Of a DNA stretch of 64,000 nt, positions 10,069-18,897 are shown in pieces. The notes below the pieces were generated by a model. It was not told the origin of the DNA, searched no databases, and was given only the letters and a program-made list of their open reading frames with translations. How positions within the stretch are numbered: position 1 is the first letter of the stretch; every line of letters begins with the position of its first letter. The DNA comes from Campylobacter sp. US33a (GTDB taxonomy: Bacteria; Campylobacterota; Campylobacteria; Campylobacterales; Campylobacteraceae), in the NCBI RefSeq assembly GCF_004378855.1, contig NZ_RYYL01000007.1, positions 94,353 through 158,352 of the forward strand, in the 5' to 3' direction. The position numbers and the translations under genes are program-made.

Positions 10069-10111
10069 AAAAATTAATGTTTTATAATTTTTGATAAAAT
10101 TAAATCTATGA

Positions 10112-10117
10112 TACAAT
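10112..10117 (+). promoter_or_regulatory. Candidate -10 box (TACAAT) of the phase-variable glycosyltransferase
   Basis: TACAAT lies 30 nt upstream of the ATG at 10148, which has AAGGA 5 nt before it. Promoter plus ribosome site show that the true gene start is upstream of the G tract. Confidence 0.5.
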
Positions 10118-10147
10118 ATTAGTTTTAAAAATTTATAAGGAAAAACT

Positions 10148-11172
10148 ATGCGAAAATTACCAAACAGGGGGGGTATAGGCTTAGAATAGGTTATTATTGC
10201 CCAGATGCCCTAGGCGATATGATAGCAAGCTTAGATATGCTTTACGCAATCAAACACATATATAACGCAAAAATCATTGTCTTTGCAAAAAATAATACTT
10301 TTAGTCTCTTAAAAAATTTAACTTTTATCGACACAATTGAAATTTTAAAAAATCCTACAAGCAAAGATAATATAGCAAAAATCAATCAACACAATTTAGA
10401 TTATATTCTTTCTTATAAAGCCAATACTTTTTTAATTAAACAATTTATCAAAAGCAATGCCAAAAAGATCATTACTAGATTAAAAATCAGAAGCTTTTTT
10501 TCTATAAAATGTAGAACAATTTGGATAAAACTCATCACTCGCCTTTATAAAAAAAGAACAGAAAGGGATAGATTGCTTTTTTATGCTAGAAAAATAAATA
10601 CTAAGATTTTTGATGAAAAAATCAAAAATTTAGAGTTTAAAACACAAATTCAAAGCAATTTAACACATAAAAATCTAATCACAAATTTTTTAAATCAAAG
10701 CAAAATTAAAGATTTTATAATACTCAATCCTTTCAGTATCACTTCAAATTCTACCTTAGACACAATTTCTTTTTTGAAATTAGCCAAAAATATCAAGCAA
10801 AATTATCCAAAAATCAGCATTATTGTGCCTACTTATGATCTAGTTCATGATGATTTTATGGATAAACTTTTAGGATATGATAAAAATTTACTCAAAGAAA
10901 TTGTGATTTTTAAAAATAATGATGATATTTTAAACTTAGCAGAGCTAATTTCAAGATCAATTTGCGTGATAAGCCCAAGCACGGGTCTCATACATATCGC
11001 TACAAATTTGAAGATTTCTAGTATAGCGCTTTATCCGCCAAAAGATGAGATATTTTGGCCTACCTATAATAATGATTATGTTTTTATAAAAAAATCTAAA
11101 GATGAGTTAAGTGAAGATGAAAAACGAGAACTTATCGTAGATATCACAAGAAAACTAGAAAAATATCTCTAG
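10148..11172 (+). CDS. Phase-variable GT9-type glycosyltransferase (heptosyltransferase-like), out of frame here
   Basis: The ATG at 10148 with AAGGA upstream opens a frame (MRKLPNRGG) that runs through seven G's and stops at a TAG 14 codons in. The long frame after the tract reads RIGYYCPDALGDMIASLDML, the typical start of an ADP-heptose-type glycosyltransferase (GD near the N-terminus). Its C-terminal half carries SPSTGLIHIATNL, the GT9 nucleotide-sugar motif. One extra G (G8) would join them into a 341-residue protein, so this copy is OFF. Such genes decorate lipooligosaccharide or other surface glycans; acceptor and sugar are unknown. Its stop overlaps the convergent radical-SAM stop. Confidence 0.8.
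10167..10173 (+). repeat. G7 homopolymer tract (contingency locus)
   Basis: Seven consecutive G's in very AT-rich DNA, eight codons after the start of the glycosyltransferase gene. G8 restores the frame. Long G tracts are the standard phase-variation devices of Campylobacter; seven is at the short end of what usually varies. Confidence 0.8.
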
Positions 11173-12188
11173 TCTTCTTTTTCTAGTTTTAAAACCTTGT
11201 TAGTTTGTATAGCTATTGGGATTTTTTTATAAGGTTTGCTAAAATCTCTACAATAATCACAGGCTTTGTAAAAATCTTGGGTATAAAATTCAAAAAATCT
11301 TTCTTTATCGTCATCTAAATTTAAAAAATCACCCGCAAATTCATCTAAGCCTTTAAGCCTTGTTAGAGAGCTTGAAATTGGACATACAAAAATTGCTCCA
11401 TTTGGGGCTAGTTCTTTGCCTTTTAGATTTTCTCCTTCACTTGTCATTAAGCTTACGCAAGGCATTTTGCAATGATGATAATTTTTGATAATCTCTTCTT
11501 TGCTACGTCCTCTTTTGTAAATTTTTTCAGTATCATACCAATGATCGGTTGTATTATAAGAAAATGCGATTTTATTTTCTTTAAGTTTTTTGAGTATGCT
11601 TTCTTGTTTTAGTGGAATTTTTAAATTTGGGGCTTGTCTATAATCTGAAATACTTATCTTTCTCACTTTTTTAGATTTTTTAAATCTTTGCACTAATTCA
11701 TCTTTAAAATCAATAGTAGCATTGGTTAAAATATCAAAGGTTAAAATCTTTTTTTGTAAATCTAAATAATCCACAAGTTGTGGTAAGTCTTTAAATAACA
11801 AAGGCTCACCACCTATAATCCTAACCCTTGCTATGCTATCTACCTTAGAAAGTAAAAGCTCAAGGGATTTTTTAATGCCCTCAAGCGTGCAAGAGTATTG
11901 ATTGCTTGGGGAGAAGTACTGCATTAAATTATTGCACGACTGACAACGCATAGTGCATTTTGTGGTTAAAACAAGCTCAAGATAAGGTATGTCGATAATT
12001 CCATTTTTAACGCGTTTTTCGAAATATTTTTGCAAGAAAAACTTTTTCATTAAGGCTGCGTAAGGGACTTTGTAAATTCTAGAAAGTCCTCTTTTTCCAT
12101 TTAGATAAGAAAAATACCAAGCAATATTTGCTTTGATATATCTTTCTTGAAAAAGTTTATTTTCAAGTAATTTTGTCGTATCTATCAT
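11169..12188 (-). CDS. Radical SAM protein with C-terminal cysteine clusters
   Basis: The CX3CX2C cluster C78-C82-C85 (TKCTMRCQSC) binds the radical-generating 4Fe-4S cluster, and RIIGGEPLL is the GGE S-adenosylmethionine motif. Later cysteines (HHCKMPC, FVCP, CDYC) are arranged as in SPASM/twitch-type auxiliary cluster domains, so a second cluster is likely. The substrate is unknown; proteins of this type occur near surface polysaccharide genes, and a glycosyltransferase lies convergently next to it. ATG 12188 overlaps the stop of the small membrane-protein gene (ATGA), so it is the last gene of the rlmN operon. Confidence 0.8.
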   Translation of the reverse strand: MIDTTKLLENKLFQERYIKANIAWYFSYLNGKRGLSRIYKVPYAALMKKFFLQKYFEKRVKNGIIDIPYLELVLTTKCTMRCQSCNNLMQYFSPSNQYSCTLEGIKKSLELLLSKVDSIARVRIIGGEPLLFKDLPQLVDYLDLQKKILTFDILTNATIDFKDELVQRFKKSKKVRKISISDYRQAPNLKIPLKQESILKKLKENKIAFSYNTTDHWYDTEKIYKRGRSKEEIIKNYHHCKMPCVSLMTSEGENLKGKELAPNGAIFVCPISSSLTRLKGLDEFAGDFLNLDDDKERFFEFYTQDFYKACDYCRDFSKPYKKIPIAIQTNKVLKLEKED

Positions 12189-12286
12189 TTTTTATCCTCA
12201 TTTTTTAAAACATAAATTATACCACCAATTCCCACCAAAACAACCGCACTTATAAAAATAATTTCTGCAATATCTAAAAAAGTCAT
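12185..12286 (-). CDS. 33-residue single-span membrane protein
   Basis: A 33-codon frame ([18 protein letters not shown], then [15 protein letters not shown]) starts with an ATG overlapping the rlmN stop as ATGA and ends with a TGA overlapping the radical-SAM start, again as ATGA. Both overlaps plus a clear membrane segment (about 8-26) and a charged tail argue for a real gene. I recall a similarly placed small ORF after rlmN in C. jejuni (Cj1714), which supports conservation, but this was not searched. Function unknown; it may tether or regulate a neighbour at the membrane. Confidence 0.75.
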   Translation of the reverse strand: MTFLDIAEIIFISAVVLVGIGGIIYVLKNEDKK

Positions 12287-13347
12287 TTTGCCCTTTCTTT
12301 AAGCTGCCCACAAGCTGCTGATATATCAAGCCCTTTGCTTTCTCTTATGGTGCAAGTTACACCTTTAGCACTTAGCAAATCTTGGAATTTAATCGCATTT
12401 TCAAGACTAGGACGCTTGTATAAACTGCCTTCGTGTGGATTAAAAAGTATTAAATTTACCTTTGCTTTTATACCATTTAAAAGTTTGACTAATTCTTTTG
12501 CATGTTCTATTTTATCATTAATACCATCGATTAAAAGGTATTCAAACATCACTCTTTTTCTTTGATCTATAGGAAATTCGTGCACTGCTTCCATAATCGC
12601 AGCGATATTATAGGCTTTATTGATTGGCATTAATTCGCTTCTTAGCTCATCATTTACTGCATGCAGTGAAATAGCAAGTAAAACGCCCAAATTCATCTGC
12701 CCTAGTTCTTTGATTTGTTTAGCCAAGCCACTTGTGCTTATGGTTTGTCTGCGTGGGCTTATAGCAAGTCCATCATTTTGCGCCAAGATTTTTACTGCTT
12801 TTGAGACATTTTTAAGATTATCTAACGGTTCGCCCATACCCATATAAACTATATTTACACGGCGTTCGTAAGGGATATTATTTTGTTTTTTGATCCACAA
12901 AATTTGTCCGACTATTTCTCCAGCGCTTAAATTTCTTTTTAATCCTCCTTTAGCAGTAAGGCAAAAACTACAACCACTTTTACAGCCAACTTGAGATGAA
13001 ACGCAAATAGTATATCTTGTGTGCGAAATTCTTTTGCCTTCCTCATCGAATTTTTCTTCTTTCATCGGCAAAAGCACACTTTCTACTCTTAAACCATCGA
13101 CAAGTTCAAAAAGATACTTTATGCTTCCATCTTTACTTTGCTCATTTTTAACGCATTTAAGGGGTGCAAAATGATAAATTTGTGCAAGCTCTAAACGCAA
13201 ATCCTTAGGCAAACTTGACATATTAGAAAAATTGCTTGCGTATTTTTGGTATATCCATTGATAAATTTGTTTCACGCGAAACATTGGTTTAATTTTTTCT
13301 TCTAATTCTTGGGGCAAAAAATCTAAAATATTAATGAGTTCTTTCAA
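12283..13347 (-). CDS. rlmN: Dual-specificity RNA methyltransferase RlmN
   Basis: Radical-SAM enzyme that methylates C2 of A2503 in 23S rRNA and A37 in some tRNAs. The CX3CX2C cluster is C122-C126-C129 (GCKSGCSFC). The resolving/methyl-carrying cysteines are C115 (YTICVSSQ, as placed in my alignment by eye, uncertain) and the Cys near the C-terminus in SAACGQL. MGMGEPL is the SAM-binding motif. The 354 residues match the family. It follows the nucleoside phosphorylase-like gene by 13 nt and is coupled downstream to the small membrane protein. Confidence 0.95.
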   Translation of the reverse strand: MKELINILDFLPQELEEKIKPMFRVKQIYQWIYQKYASNFSNMSSLPKDLRLELAQIYHFAPLKCVKNEQSKDGSIKYLFELVDGLRVESVLLPMKEEKFDEEGKRISHTRYTICVSSQVGCKSGCSFCLTAKGGLKRNLSAGEIVGQILWIKKQNNIPYERRVNIVYMGMGEPLDNLKNVSKAVKILAQNDGLAISPRRQTISTSGLAKQIKELGQMNLGVLLAISLHAVNDELRSELMPINKAYNIAAIMEAVHEFPIDQRKRVMFEYLLIDGINDKIEHAKELVKLLNGIKAKVNLILFNPHEGSLYKRPSLENAIKFQDLLSAKGVTCTIRESKGLDISAACGQLKERAK

Positions 13348-13360
13348 AAAATTTCCTTTT

Positions 13361-13897
13361 TTAAATATAATTATTTTCTTTTAAATAAAATTCTAATTTT
13401 TCTTTGGCTTTTTGATGATTTTTTATAAAATCTTGATGTGCGTTTTCATCACAAAAATTTGTAGCACACAAAATACACTCTGCGTCAATTCCAAAATTTT
13501 TAGCCACACTTAACACAGCAAAGGCTTCCATATTTTCAGCAAACAATCCAAGTTTTGCGAATTCTTTGGCTGCATTTTTGTTTTGACAGATATAATTTGA
13601 TGAATTGATTTTGATTGTTTCACGAGAAACATTTTTATTTTCTATATAAATTTCATCTTTTGCAGGTGTGTAAAAAGCACTTGAAATTTTTGAAAATTCT
13701 ATATTAAAAGTATGAGAGCTTTTGTAAATTTCTAAAATTTCACCCCTATCATAAAGCCCACAAGTCCCTATAAATACTATATTTGAAGGCTTTTGATTTT
13801 GACAAATTTTAGTTAAATTACAAGCCGCTTCTACAAGCCCTATACCTATGGCTTTTGCAAAATAAAAATTTTCATTTCCACCTGCACAAACTATCAT
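13361..13897 (-). CDS. Nucleoside phosphorylase/hydrolase-like protein
   Basis: A 178-residue, compact member of the PNP/UDP phosphorylase fold. The first strand ([11 protein letters not shown]), FIGTCGL, and especially AENMEAFAV (the M-E pair that binds ribose hydroxyls) and the late Asp region ([13 protein letters not shown]) are visible. The family usually spans 230-280 residues, so this is a short form. Possible roles are purine salvage or cleavage of a futalosine-type menaquinone precursor, but Campylobacter is known to use its MTAN for that step, so I leave the substrate open. First gene of the rlmN operon. Confidence 0.7.
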   Translation of the reverse strand: MIVCAGGNENFYFAKAIGIGLVEAACNLTKICQNQKPSNIVFIGTCGLYDRGEILEIYKSSHTFNIEFSKISSAFYTPAKDEIYIENKNVSRETIKINSSNYICQNKNAAKEFAKLGLFAENMEAFAVLSVAKNFGIDAECILCATNFCDENAHQDFIKNHQKAKEKLEFYLKENNYI

Positions 13898-13973
13898 TTT
13901 GTTACATCCTGCATTTTTTTGGTTTAAAAATGAGAATTTTAGCTAAAAAGACTTAAAATTAAGATTTTTTTGC

Positions 13974-13979
13974 TACAAT
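13974..13979 (+). promoter_or_regulatory. -10 box (TACAAT) very close to the ksgA start
   Basis: TACAAT after a T7 run ends only 8 nt before the ksgA ATG. With a normal 6-8 nt distance to the transcription start, the mRNA would begin at or just before the ATG. No Shine-Dalgarno sequence is present, which fits a leaderless message. Confidence 0.5.
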
Positions 13980-13987
13980 AAAATCCG

Positions 13988-14785
13988 ATGATTAAGGCAA
14001 AGAAACAATATGGACAAAATTTTTTAAACAACAAAAGTGTTTTAATAAAAATCACTCAAGCCATACCCAAAGATACAAAAAATATTGTAGAGATTGGGCC
14101 TGGCTTAGGTGATTTAACGCAAGAACTTTTAAAAATTTCAAAGGTAAAAGCTTATGAGATTGATGATGATCTTATACCTATTTTACAAAAGAAATTTCAA
14201 AAAGAACTTGAATGTGGAAAATTAAATTTGCTTCATCAAGATGCAAGCGAGCTTGTATGTTTTGATGAAAATAAGTATTTTTTGGTTGCAAATTTGCCTT
14301 ATTATGTTGCAAGCCATTTGATATTACAAGCTTTAGAAGATGAAAATTGTCAAGGGCTTATAGTAATGGTACAAAAAGAAATGGCTTTAAAATTTTGTGC
14401 TAATAGCGGAGATAGCGATTTTTCAGCTCTTGGGGTTTTAAGCGCAATGATTTGCGAAAGAAAAATACTTTTCGATGTTGAGCCTTCTTGTTTTAATCCA
14501 CCACCAAAGGTGATGTCTTCGGTGATGTATCTAAACAAAAAGGGCGAATTTAAGGATTTTTGTAATTTAAATGGATTTAAAATTTTATTACGAGATTGTT
14601 TTAAAGCTCCTAGAAAACAACTAATTAGTAATTTAAAACAACACAAAAGTATAATTTTAAAACTTCTCAAAGATCTTGATTTAAAAGACAATGTCAGACC
14701 ACATGAACTTTGCGTTGATTCATACCTTAAAATTTATGAAAAATTAAAGGATTATTATGAATATGGAAGAGAATGTAAATATTGA
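13988..14785 (+). CDS. ksgA: 16S rRNA dimethyladenosine transferase KsgA
   Basis: Dimethylates the two adjacent adenosines in helix 45 of 16S rRNA (A1518/A1519 in E. coli numbering) late in 30S assembly; loss gives kasugamycin resistance. The 265 residues include the N-terminal signature KKQYGQNFL, the SAM-binding loop EIGPGLGDLT near 36-45, and the catalytic NLPYY near 99-103. There is no Shine-Dalgarno sequence and the -10 box is almost on the start, so a leaderless transcript is possible. The 3' end overlaps the start of rnj by 29 nt. Confidence 0.96.
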   Translation: MIKAKKQYGQNFLNNKSVLIKITQAIPKDTKNIVEIGPGLGDLTQELLKISKVKAYEIDDDLIPILQKKFQKELECGKLNLLHQDASELVCFDENKYFLVANLPYYVASHLILQALEDENCQGLIVMVQKEMALKFCANSGDSDFSALGVLSAMICERKILFDVEPSCFNPPPKVMSSVMYLNKKGEFKDFCNLNGFKILLRDCFKAPRKQLISNLKQHKSIILKLLKDLDLKDNVRPHELCVDSYLKIYEKLKDYYEYGRECKY

Positions 14786-16745
14786 ATCGCAAGAACAAAA
14801 TCCAAACGCGAATTCTAAAAATAACAAGAAATATAAGTATAAAAATAGAAGAAAAAAACTTTCTAATTCAATAAATAATAATGGAAAGCAAGAAAATATT
14901 GACAATTCCGCACAAGAAAATGCAGAAGTATCCCAAAAAAGTGAAAAGAAAAAGAAAAAAAATCGCAATCTTCCTTCAAAGCTTACTGGCAATGAAGACT
15001 GGCAAATTGCACTTGCACAGTGTATAGAAGCAAATCGTGTTTCACATGAAAACCGCTTGCACCCTTTAAAATATAACAATTCTAGCGAGCATAAAATCCG
15101 CATTACTCCACTAGGTGGCTTAGGAGAAATTGGCGGAAATATCAGCGTATTTGAGACAAATAACGATGCAGTAATTATTGATATTGGTATGAGTTTCCCA
15201 GATGGGACTATGCATGGGGTGGATATTATTATCCCTGATTTTGATTATGTGAGAAAAATCAAAGATAAAATTCGTGGTATCATCATCACTCACGCACATG
15301 AAGATCATATTGGTGCGGTGCCGTATTTTTTCAAAGAATTTCAATTCCCTATTTATGCTACGCCTTTAGCACTAGGTATGATTTCAAACAAATTTGAAGA
15401 ACACGGCTTAAAAGCAGAACGCAAATGGTTTCGTCCAGTAGAAAAACGCAAGGTTTATGAGATAGGAGAATTTGATATAGAATGGATCCATATCACGCAC
15501 TCTATTATAGATGCTTCTGCACTTGCTATTAAAACTAAAGCAGGGACTATCATACACACAGGAGATTTTAAGATAGATCAAACTCCAATCGATGGCTATC
15601 CGACTGATTTAGGGCGTTTAGCACATTATGGCGAAGAAGGGGTTTTGTGTCTTTTAAGCGACAGTACCAATTCTTACAAAGAAGGCTATACTAAAAGCGA
15701 AAGCTCCGTAGGGCCTACTTTTGATCAAATTTTTGCCAAAACCAAAGGTAGAGTGATAATGAGTACTTTTAGCTCTAATATACACCGCGTTTATCAAGCT
15801 ATTACTTATGGTTTAAAATATGGTAGAAAGGTTTGCGTGATCGGTCGTTCCATGGAAAGAAATCTTTATACGACTATGGAGCTAGGATATATAAAGCTCG
15901 ATAGAAAGATTTTCATTGATGCAGATGAGGTTAGCAAGTATAAAGATAATGAAGTTTTAATCGTTACCACAGGAAGTCAAGGCGAAACGATGAGTGCGCT
16001 TTATAGAATGGCAACCGATGAGCATAAATTCATAAAAATTAAACCTACAGATCAAATCATCATTTCAGCCAAAGCTATCCCAGGTAATGAGGCAAGCGTT
16101 TCTGCGGTGCTTGATTATCTTTTAAAAGCGGGCGCTAAAGTAGCGTATCAAGAATTTAGTGAAATTCATGTAAGCGGTCATGCGAGTATAGAAGAGCAAA
16201 AATTAATGCTGACTTTGGTTAAGCCTAAATTTTTCTTACCAGTGCATGGAGAATACAATCACATTAACAAACATAAAGAAACCGCTATAAAATGTGGAAT
16301 TCCTGAAAGGAATATTTATCTTATGAGCGATGGCGATCAAGTCGAGCTTTGTCAAAAATATGTAAAACGCGTTAAAACTGTTAAAACCGGCAAAGTTTTT
16401 GTGGATAATCAAATCAACAAACAAATCGCTGATGATGTGGTAATCGATCGTCAAAAATTAGCCGATAGTGGTATAGTTGTCATCATCGCACAGCTTGATA
16501 AAACAACAAAAACACTCATCAACAAGCCAAGAGTATTTAGCTATGGTCTTGTAGCGGATAAACAAGATCACGCATTTTCTAAAGAAATGGCAGAAGTTTT
16601 GGGACAATTTTTCATCAATGTTAAAGATGAAGTGCTTAATGATCCAAAATTTTTAGAAAATCAAATTCGCCAAGTGCTAAGAAAACATATTTTTAGAAAA
16701 ATCAAAAAATATCCAACCATAGTTCCAACTATTTTTGTGATGTAA
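14757..16745 (+). CDS. rnj: Ribonuclease J with long basic N-terminal extension
   Basis: Beta-CASP metallo-beta-lactamase ribonuclease with 5'-3' exo- and endonuclease activity; the main mRNA-decay enzyme in epsilonproteobacteria. Residues 1-110 are an Asn/Lys-rich, probably disordered arm, as described for Helicobacter RNase J. The catalytic core starts near KIRITPLGGLGEIGGN; the zinc motif HxHxDH is residues 179-184. Later motifs include HTGDFKID, GRSMERN, and VSGHAS/PVHGEY in the beta-CASP and returning lactamase parts. ATG 14757 has AAAGGA upstream and lies inside ksgA, so the two are coupled. Confidence 0.96.
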   Translation: MNMEENVNIESQEQNPNANSKNNKKYKYKNRRKKLSNSINNNGKQENIDNSAQENAEVSQKSEKKKKKNRNLPSKLTGNEDWQIALAQCIEANRVSHENRLHPLKYNNSSEHKIRITPLGGLGEIGGNISVFETNNDAVIIDIGMSFPDGTMHGVDIIIPDFDYVRKIKDKIRGIIITHAHEDHIGAVPYFFKEFQFPIYATPLALGMISNKFEEHGLKAERKWFRPVEKRKVYEIGEFDIEWIHITHSIIDASALAIKTKAGTIIHTGDFKIDQTPIDGYPTDLGRLAHYGEEGVLCLLSDSTNSYKEGYTKSESSVGPTFDQIFAKTKGRVIMSTFSSNIHRVYQAITYGLKYGRKVCVIGRSMERNLYTTMELGYIKLDRKIFIDADEVSKYKDNEVLIVTTGSQGETMSALYRMATDEHKFIKIKPTDQIIISAKAIPGNEASVSAVLDYLLKAGAKVAYQEFSEIHVSGHASIEEQKLMLTLVKPKFFLPVHGEYNHINKHKETAIKCGIPERNIYLMSDGDQVELCQKYVKRVKTVKTGKVFVDNQINKQIADDVVIDRQKLADSGIVVIIAQLDKTTKTLINKPRVFSYGLVADKQDHAFSKEMAEVLGQFFINVKDEVLNDPKFLENQIRQVLRKHIFRKIKKYPTIVPTIFVM

Positions 16746-16748
16746 AAA

Positions 16749-16775
16749 TAAGGCGATTTTTCGCCTTAAATTTTT
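16749..16775 (+). terminator. Intrinsic terminator after rnj
   Basis: TAAGGCGA and TCGCCTTA form an 8-bp stem around a TTTT loop, followed by AATTTTT. It lies 4 nt after the rnj stop and 10 nt before rluB, so it may attenuate rather than fully block transcription into rluB. Confidence 0.75.
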
Positions 16776-16785
16776 AGGAAGTCAA

Positions 16786-17547
16786 ATGAGAATCAATAAA
16801 TTCATATCACATAATACTCGTTATTCTCGTCGTGAAGCGGATGAGCTGATTAAACAAGGCTTAGTTAAAATAAATAATAAAATAGCTCTTCTAAGTGATG
16901 AAGTAAAATTTGATGATAAAGTTTTTATCAAGGGTAAAAGAATTCAAAAAAGAACTCAATTTAGTGTGATTATTTATCATAAACAAAAAGGTGAAATTGT
17001 TAGTAAAAAAGATGATCGTGGAAGAAAAACCATCTATGATACTTTGCCAAGACAATTTAGTACTTGGCTAAGTGTTGGTAGGCTTGATTTTGCTAGTGAA
17101 GGTTTGCTTTTACTAACTGATTCTCCTGTGATCGCACATGCTTTGATGAATAGCGACTTAGAAAGAGAATATTATTTAAAAGTTAAAGGCATAGTAACAA
17201 AGCAAGTTATAGAAGCTATGCAAAATGGACTTGAAATTAAAAATGAAAAAAAAGGTGCGCATGCGAAAACAAAAATTACTTCTATGAGTTTTGCTCCTTT
17301 TATAGACTTTGAAATTTTTGGCTCAAGTGGTGGATATACTAAACTTAGAGTTATTATAAATGAAGGTAAAAACAGAGAACTTAGACGCTTTTTTGGGCAT
17401 TTTGATTTAGAAGTGATGGACTTAAAACGTGTGGCTTTTGGGGCTTTAGATCTTGGAATGCTAAAAGCAGGAAAATACCGCTATTTGGAAAATGGAGAAT
17501 ATGAAAAATTAAGAGATTTTTTAAAAATGAATGAAATAAGGTATTAA
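16786..17547 (+). CDS. rluB: RsuA/RluB-family rRNA pseudouridine synthase
   Basis: S4 RNA-binding domain at the N-terminus (MRINKFISHNTRYSRREADELIKQGLV) followed by the RsuA/RluB/RluE/RluF catalytic domain with GRLDFASEGLLLLT, whose Asp attacks the uridine, and the basic C-terminal loop NEGKNRELRRFF. 253 residues, normal for RluB-type enzymes modifying 23S helix 80; the exact target is inferred from family. In C. jejuni I recall its homologue directly next to the S10 operon; here 29 kb of accessory DNA follows. Confidence 0.9.
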   Translation: MRINKFISHNTRYSRREADELIKQGLVKINNKIALLSDEVKFDDKVFIKGKRIQKRTQFSVIIYHKQKGEIVSKKDDRGRKTIYDTLPRQFSTWLSVGRLDFASEGLLLLTDSPVIAHALMNSDLEREYYLKVKGIVTKQVIEAMQNGLEIKNEKKGAHAKTKITSMSFAPFIDFEIFGSSGGYTKLRVIINEGKNRELRRFFGHFDLEVMDLKRVAFGALDLGMLKAGKYRYLENGEYEKLRDFLKMNEIRY

Positions 17548-17562
17548 ATTTTTAAAATCATT

Positions 17563-18594
17563 TTAGTTTTTCTTACTTAAATTTGAAATTGTTTCGTTTA
17601 AATCTTTGTTGTTTAAAAGACTAAAAACACTTTTTTTATCCAAAGAAAAGGTATTGTTTTCACCGTTTTTAATCAAATAACTTTCTCCAATATTTGAAAG
17701 TATATGCAAATCTTTTACAATCAAAGTTGCATTGTTTTCTTTAAAAATAGGAATATGATTAAAGTCTAGTAATTCTTTAACTTCGGTTTTATTATAAAAC
17801 ATAAAACTTTGGTTGTAATTGCCTATTTTGCTTATTCTAACAATATAAGGATTCAGCATGATAAACATTAATATAAAAATGAGTATGCTACTAGTTAGTA
17901 AAATTTTTAAAAAATTATATTTTTTAAAAATAAAATAATAAATTATACAAAGAGCTACATAATAAATAATACATGCAATTATAGAAATGTAGAAATCTTC
18001 TATTTTAAAAAACACAATAATAAAGCAAAAACTAACAAACAAAAGACATAAATTTAGAAAAAATAGCACCATGCTGAAAATAAAATCTTTTATAAAAAAT
18101 TTCTTTATACCGAATAAAAATAATGTAGCAATGATAATAGGCAAAAAATAGCTATAATGCGTATGAAAGATTTTAAATTTGGAAAGAAACTAGTAATATC
18201 ATCCACAAAATAAATAATTAAAAAAGTCCCAATACTAGATGATACCATAGGTAAAAATACGAAACATACATTTTTCCAAGTTTTGATATTGTAAATATTT
18301 TTAAAAATTTCCTTAAAAAGGAATAAGGGCATAACATAAAATAACAAAAAATGAAATAAATATAAATCCCATCCAAGAAACTAAAAAAATATTAGAAATG
18401 ATCAAATCTTTACTAAAATCAGGGATAAAATTAATAGTAAAAAGAAAATATTGGGTTAAAATCAAAGTTCCTAAAGCAAAACTTATAAAAATACTACTAG
18501 TGCTTATCACTACTAAATATTACTTTAAAAAATCCATTATCAGAAAAAATTGTTGCTTAAAATTTTCAAATTCATTTATATTTTCTTCATTCAT
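17563..18594 (-). pseudogene. Decayed multi-span membrane protein
   Basis: A membrane-protein gene of about 340 codons can be traced on the minus strand from ATG 18594 (MNEENINEFENF) to a stop at 17563, with three lesions. There is a TAA in frame after IMDFLK near 18520. A +1 shift lies in a T6 run near 18345: T5 would read SFLLFYVMPLF. A further shift sits in AAATTTAAAATC near 18165, between SFFPNL and KIFHTHYSYF. Pieces keep five or six hydrophobic segments and a soluble C-terminal part of about 80 residues. The original function is not recognisable. Confidence 0.7.
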
Positions 18595-18693
18595 CCATTT
18601 ATCTTTTAAAAATTTTATAAAAGATGATTGTATAAGAAAAAATGCTTTTTTAAATCTTTAAGCGGTGTCTAAATCAAAAAAAATAAAAGATTT

Positions 18694-18714
18694 TCAAGGG
18701 TTTAAAGCCCTTGA
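18694..18714 (-). terminator. Hairpin ending the mdaB-remnant side
   Basis: TCAAGGG and CCCTTGA (7-bp stem, 7-nt loop) are followed on the minus strand by AAAATC and then TTTTATTTTTTTT, a good rho-independent layout. It lies 8 nt past the mdaB-remnant stop and likely ends transcripts of the MFS to mdaB operon. Confidence 0.65.
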
Positions 18715-18721
18715 ATTTTCC

Positions 18722-18897
18722 TTAATTTCCAAACACTTTTAATAAATGTTCTTTATAATCTTTGATATACTTTTCCACTTGTAGATTTTTAATCACATCA
18801 TTGCAGATAAAAGTTGGTAATGCACTCATCCCCAAAAATTGATTTGCCTTGTGTAGATGTAAATATACTCCATCTACGCCTACATCTTCAAAAAACT
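18722..18897 (-). pseudogene. Partial copy of the mdaB 3' end
   Basis: About 175 bp here align with the last part of the intact mdaB (20070-20245), agreeing at roughly nine of ten positions by eye. The encoded tail (FFEDVGVDGVYLHLHKANQF to LLKVFGN) parallels FFEGVGVDGVYLHLHKANQF to LLKVFQI. The upstream part of the copy is missing and the sequence joins directly to the end of a membrane-protein gene. It is either the relic of a second mdaB paralogue or of a recombination event; there is no start and it is not expected to be functional. Confidence 0.85.

Noticed and set aside
10219..11172. Glycosyltransferase starting at the internal ATG 10219
   Set aside because: That start removes the conserved N-terminal strand and GD loop and has no ribosome site; the real start is before the G tract.
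14757..14866. N-terminal Lys/Asn-rich arm of RNase J as a mis-called start
   Set aside because: AAAGGA is placed correctly before ATG 14757, and long N-terminal arms are known for RNase J in this group.
18398..18661. Plus-strand open frame of 87 codons over the decayed membrane gene
   Set aside because: Lys/Ile-rich, no ribosome site or family match; it is the complement of a minus-strand membrane gene, which explains its composition.
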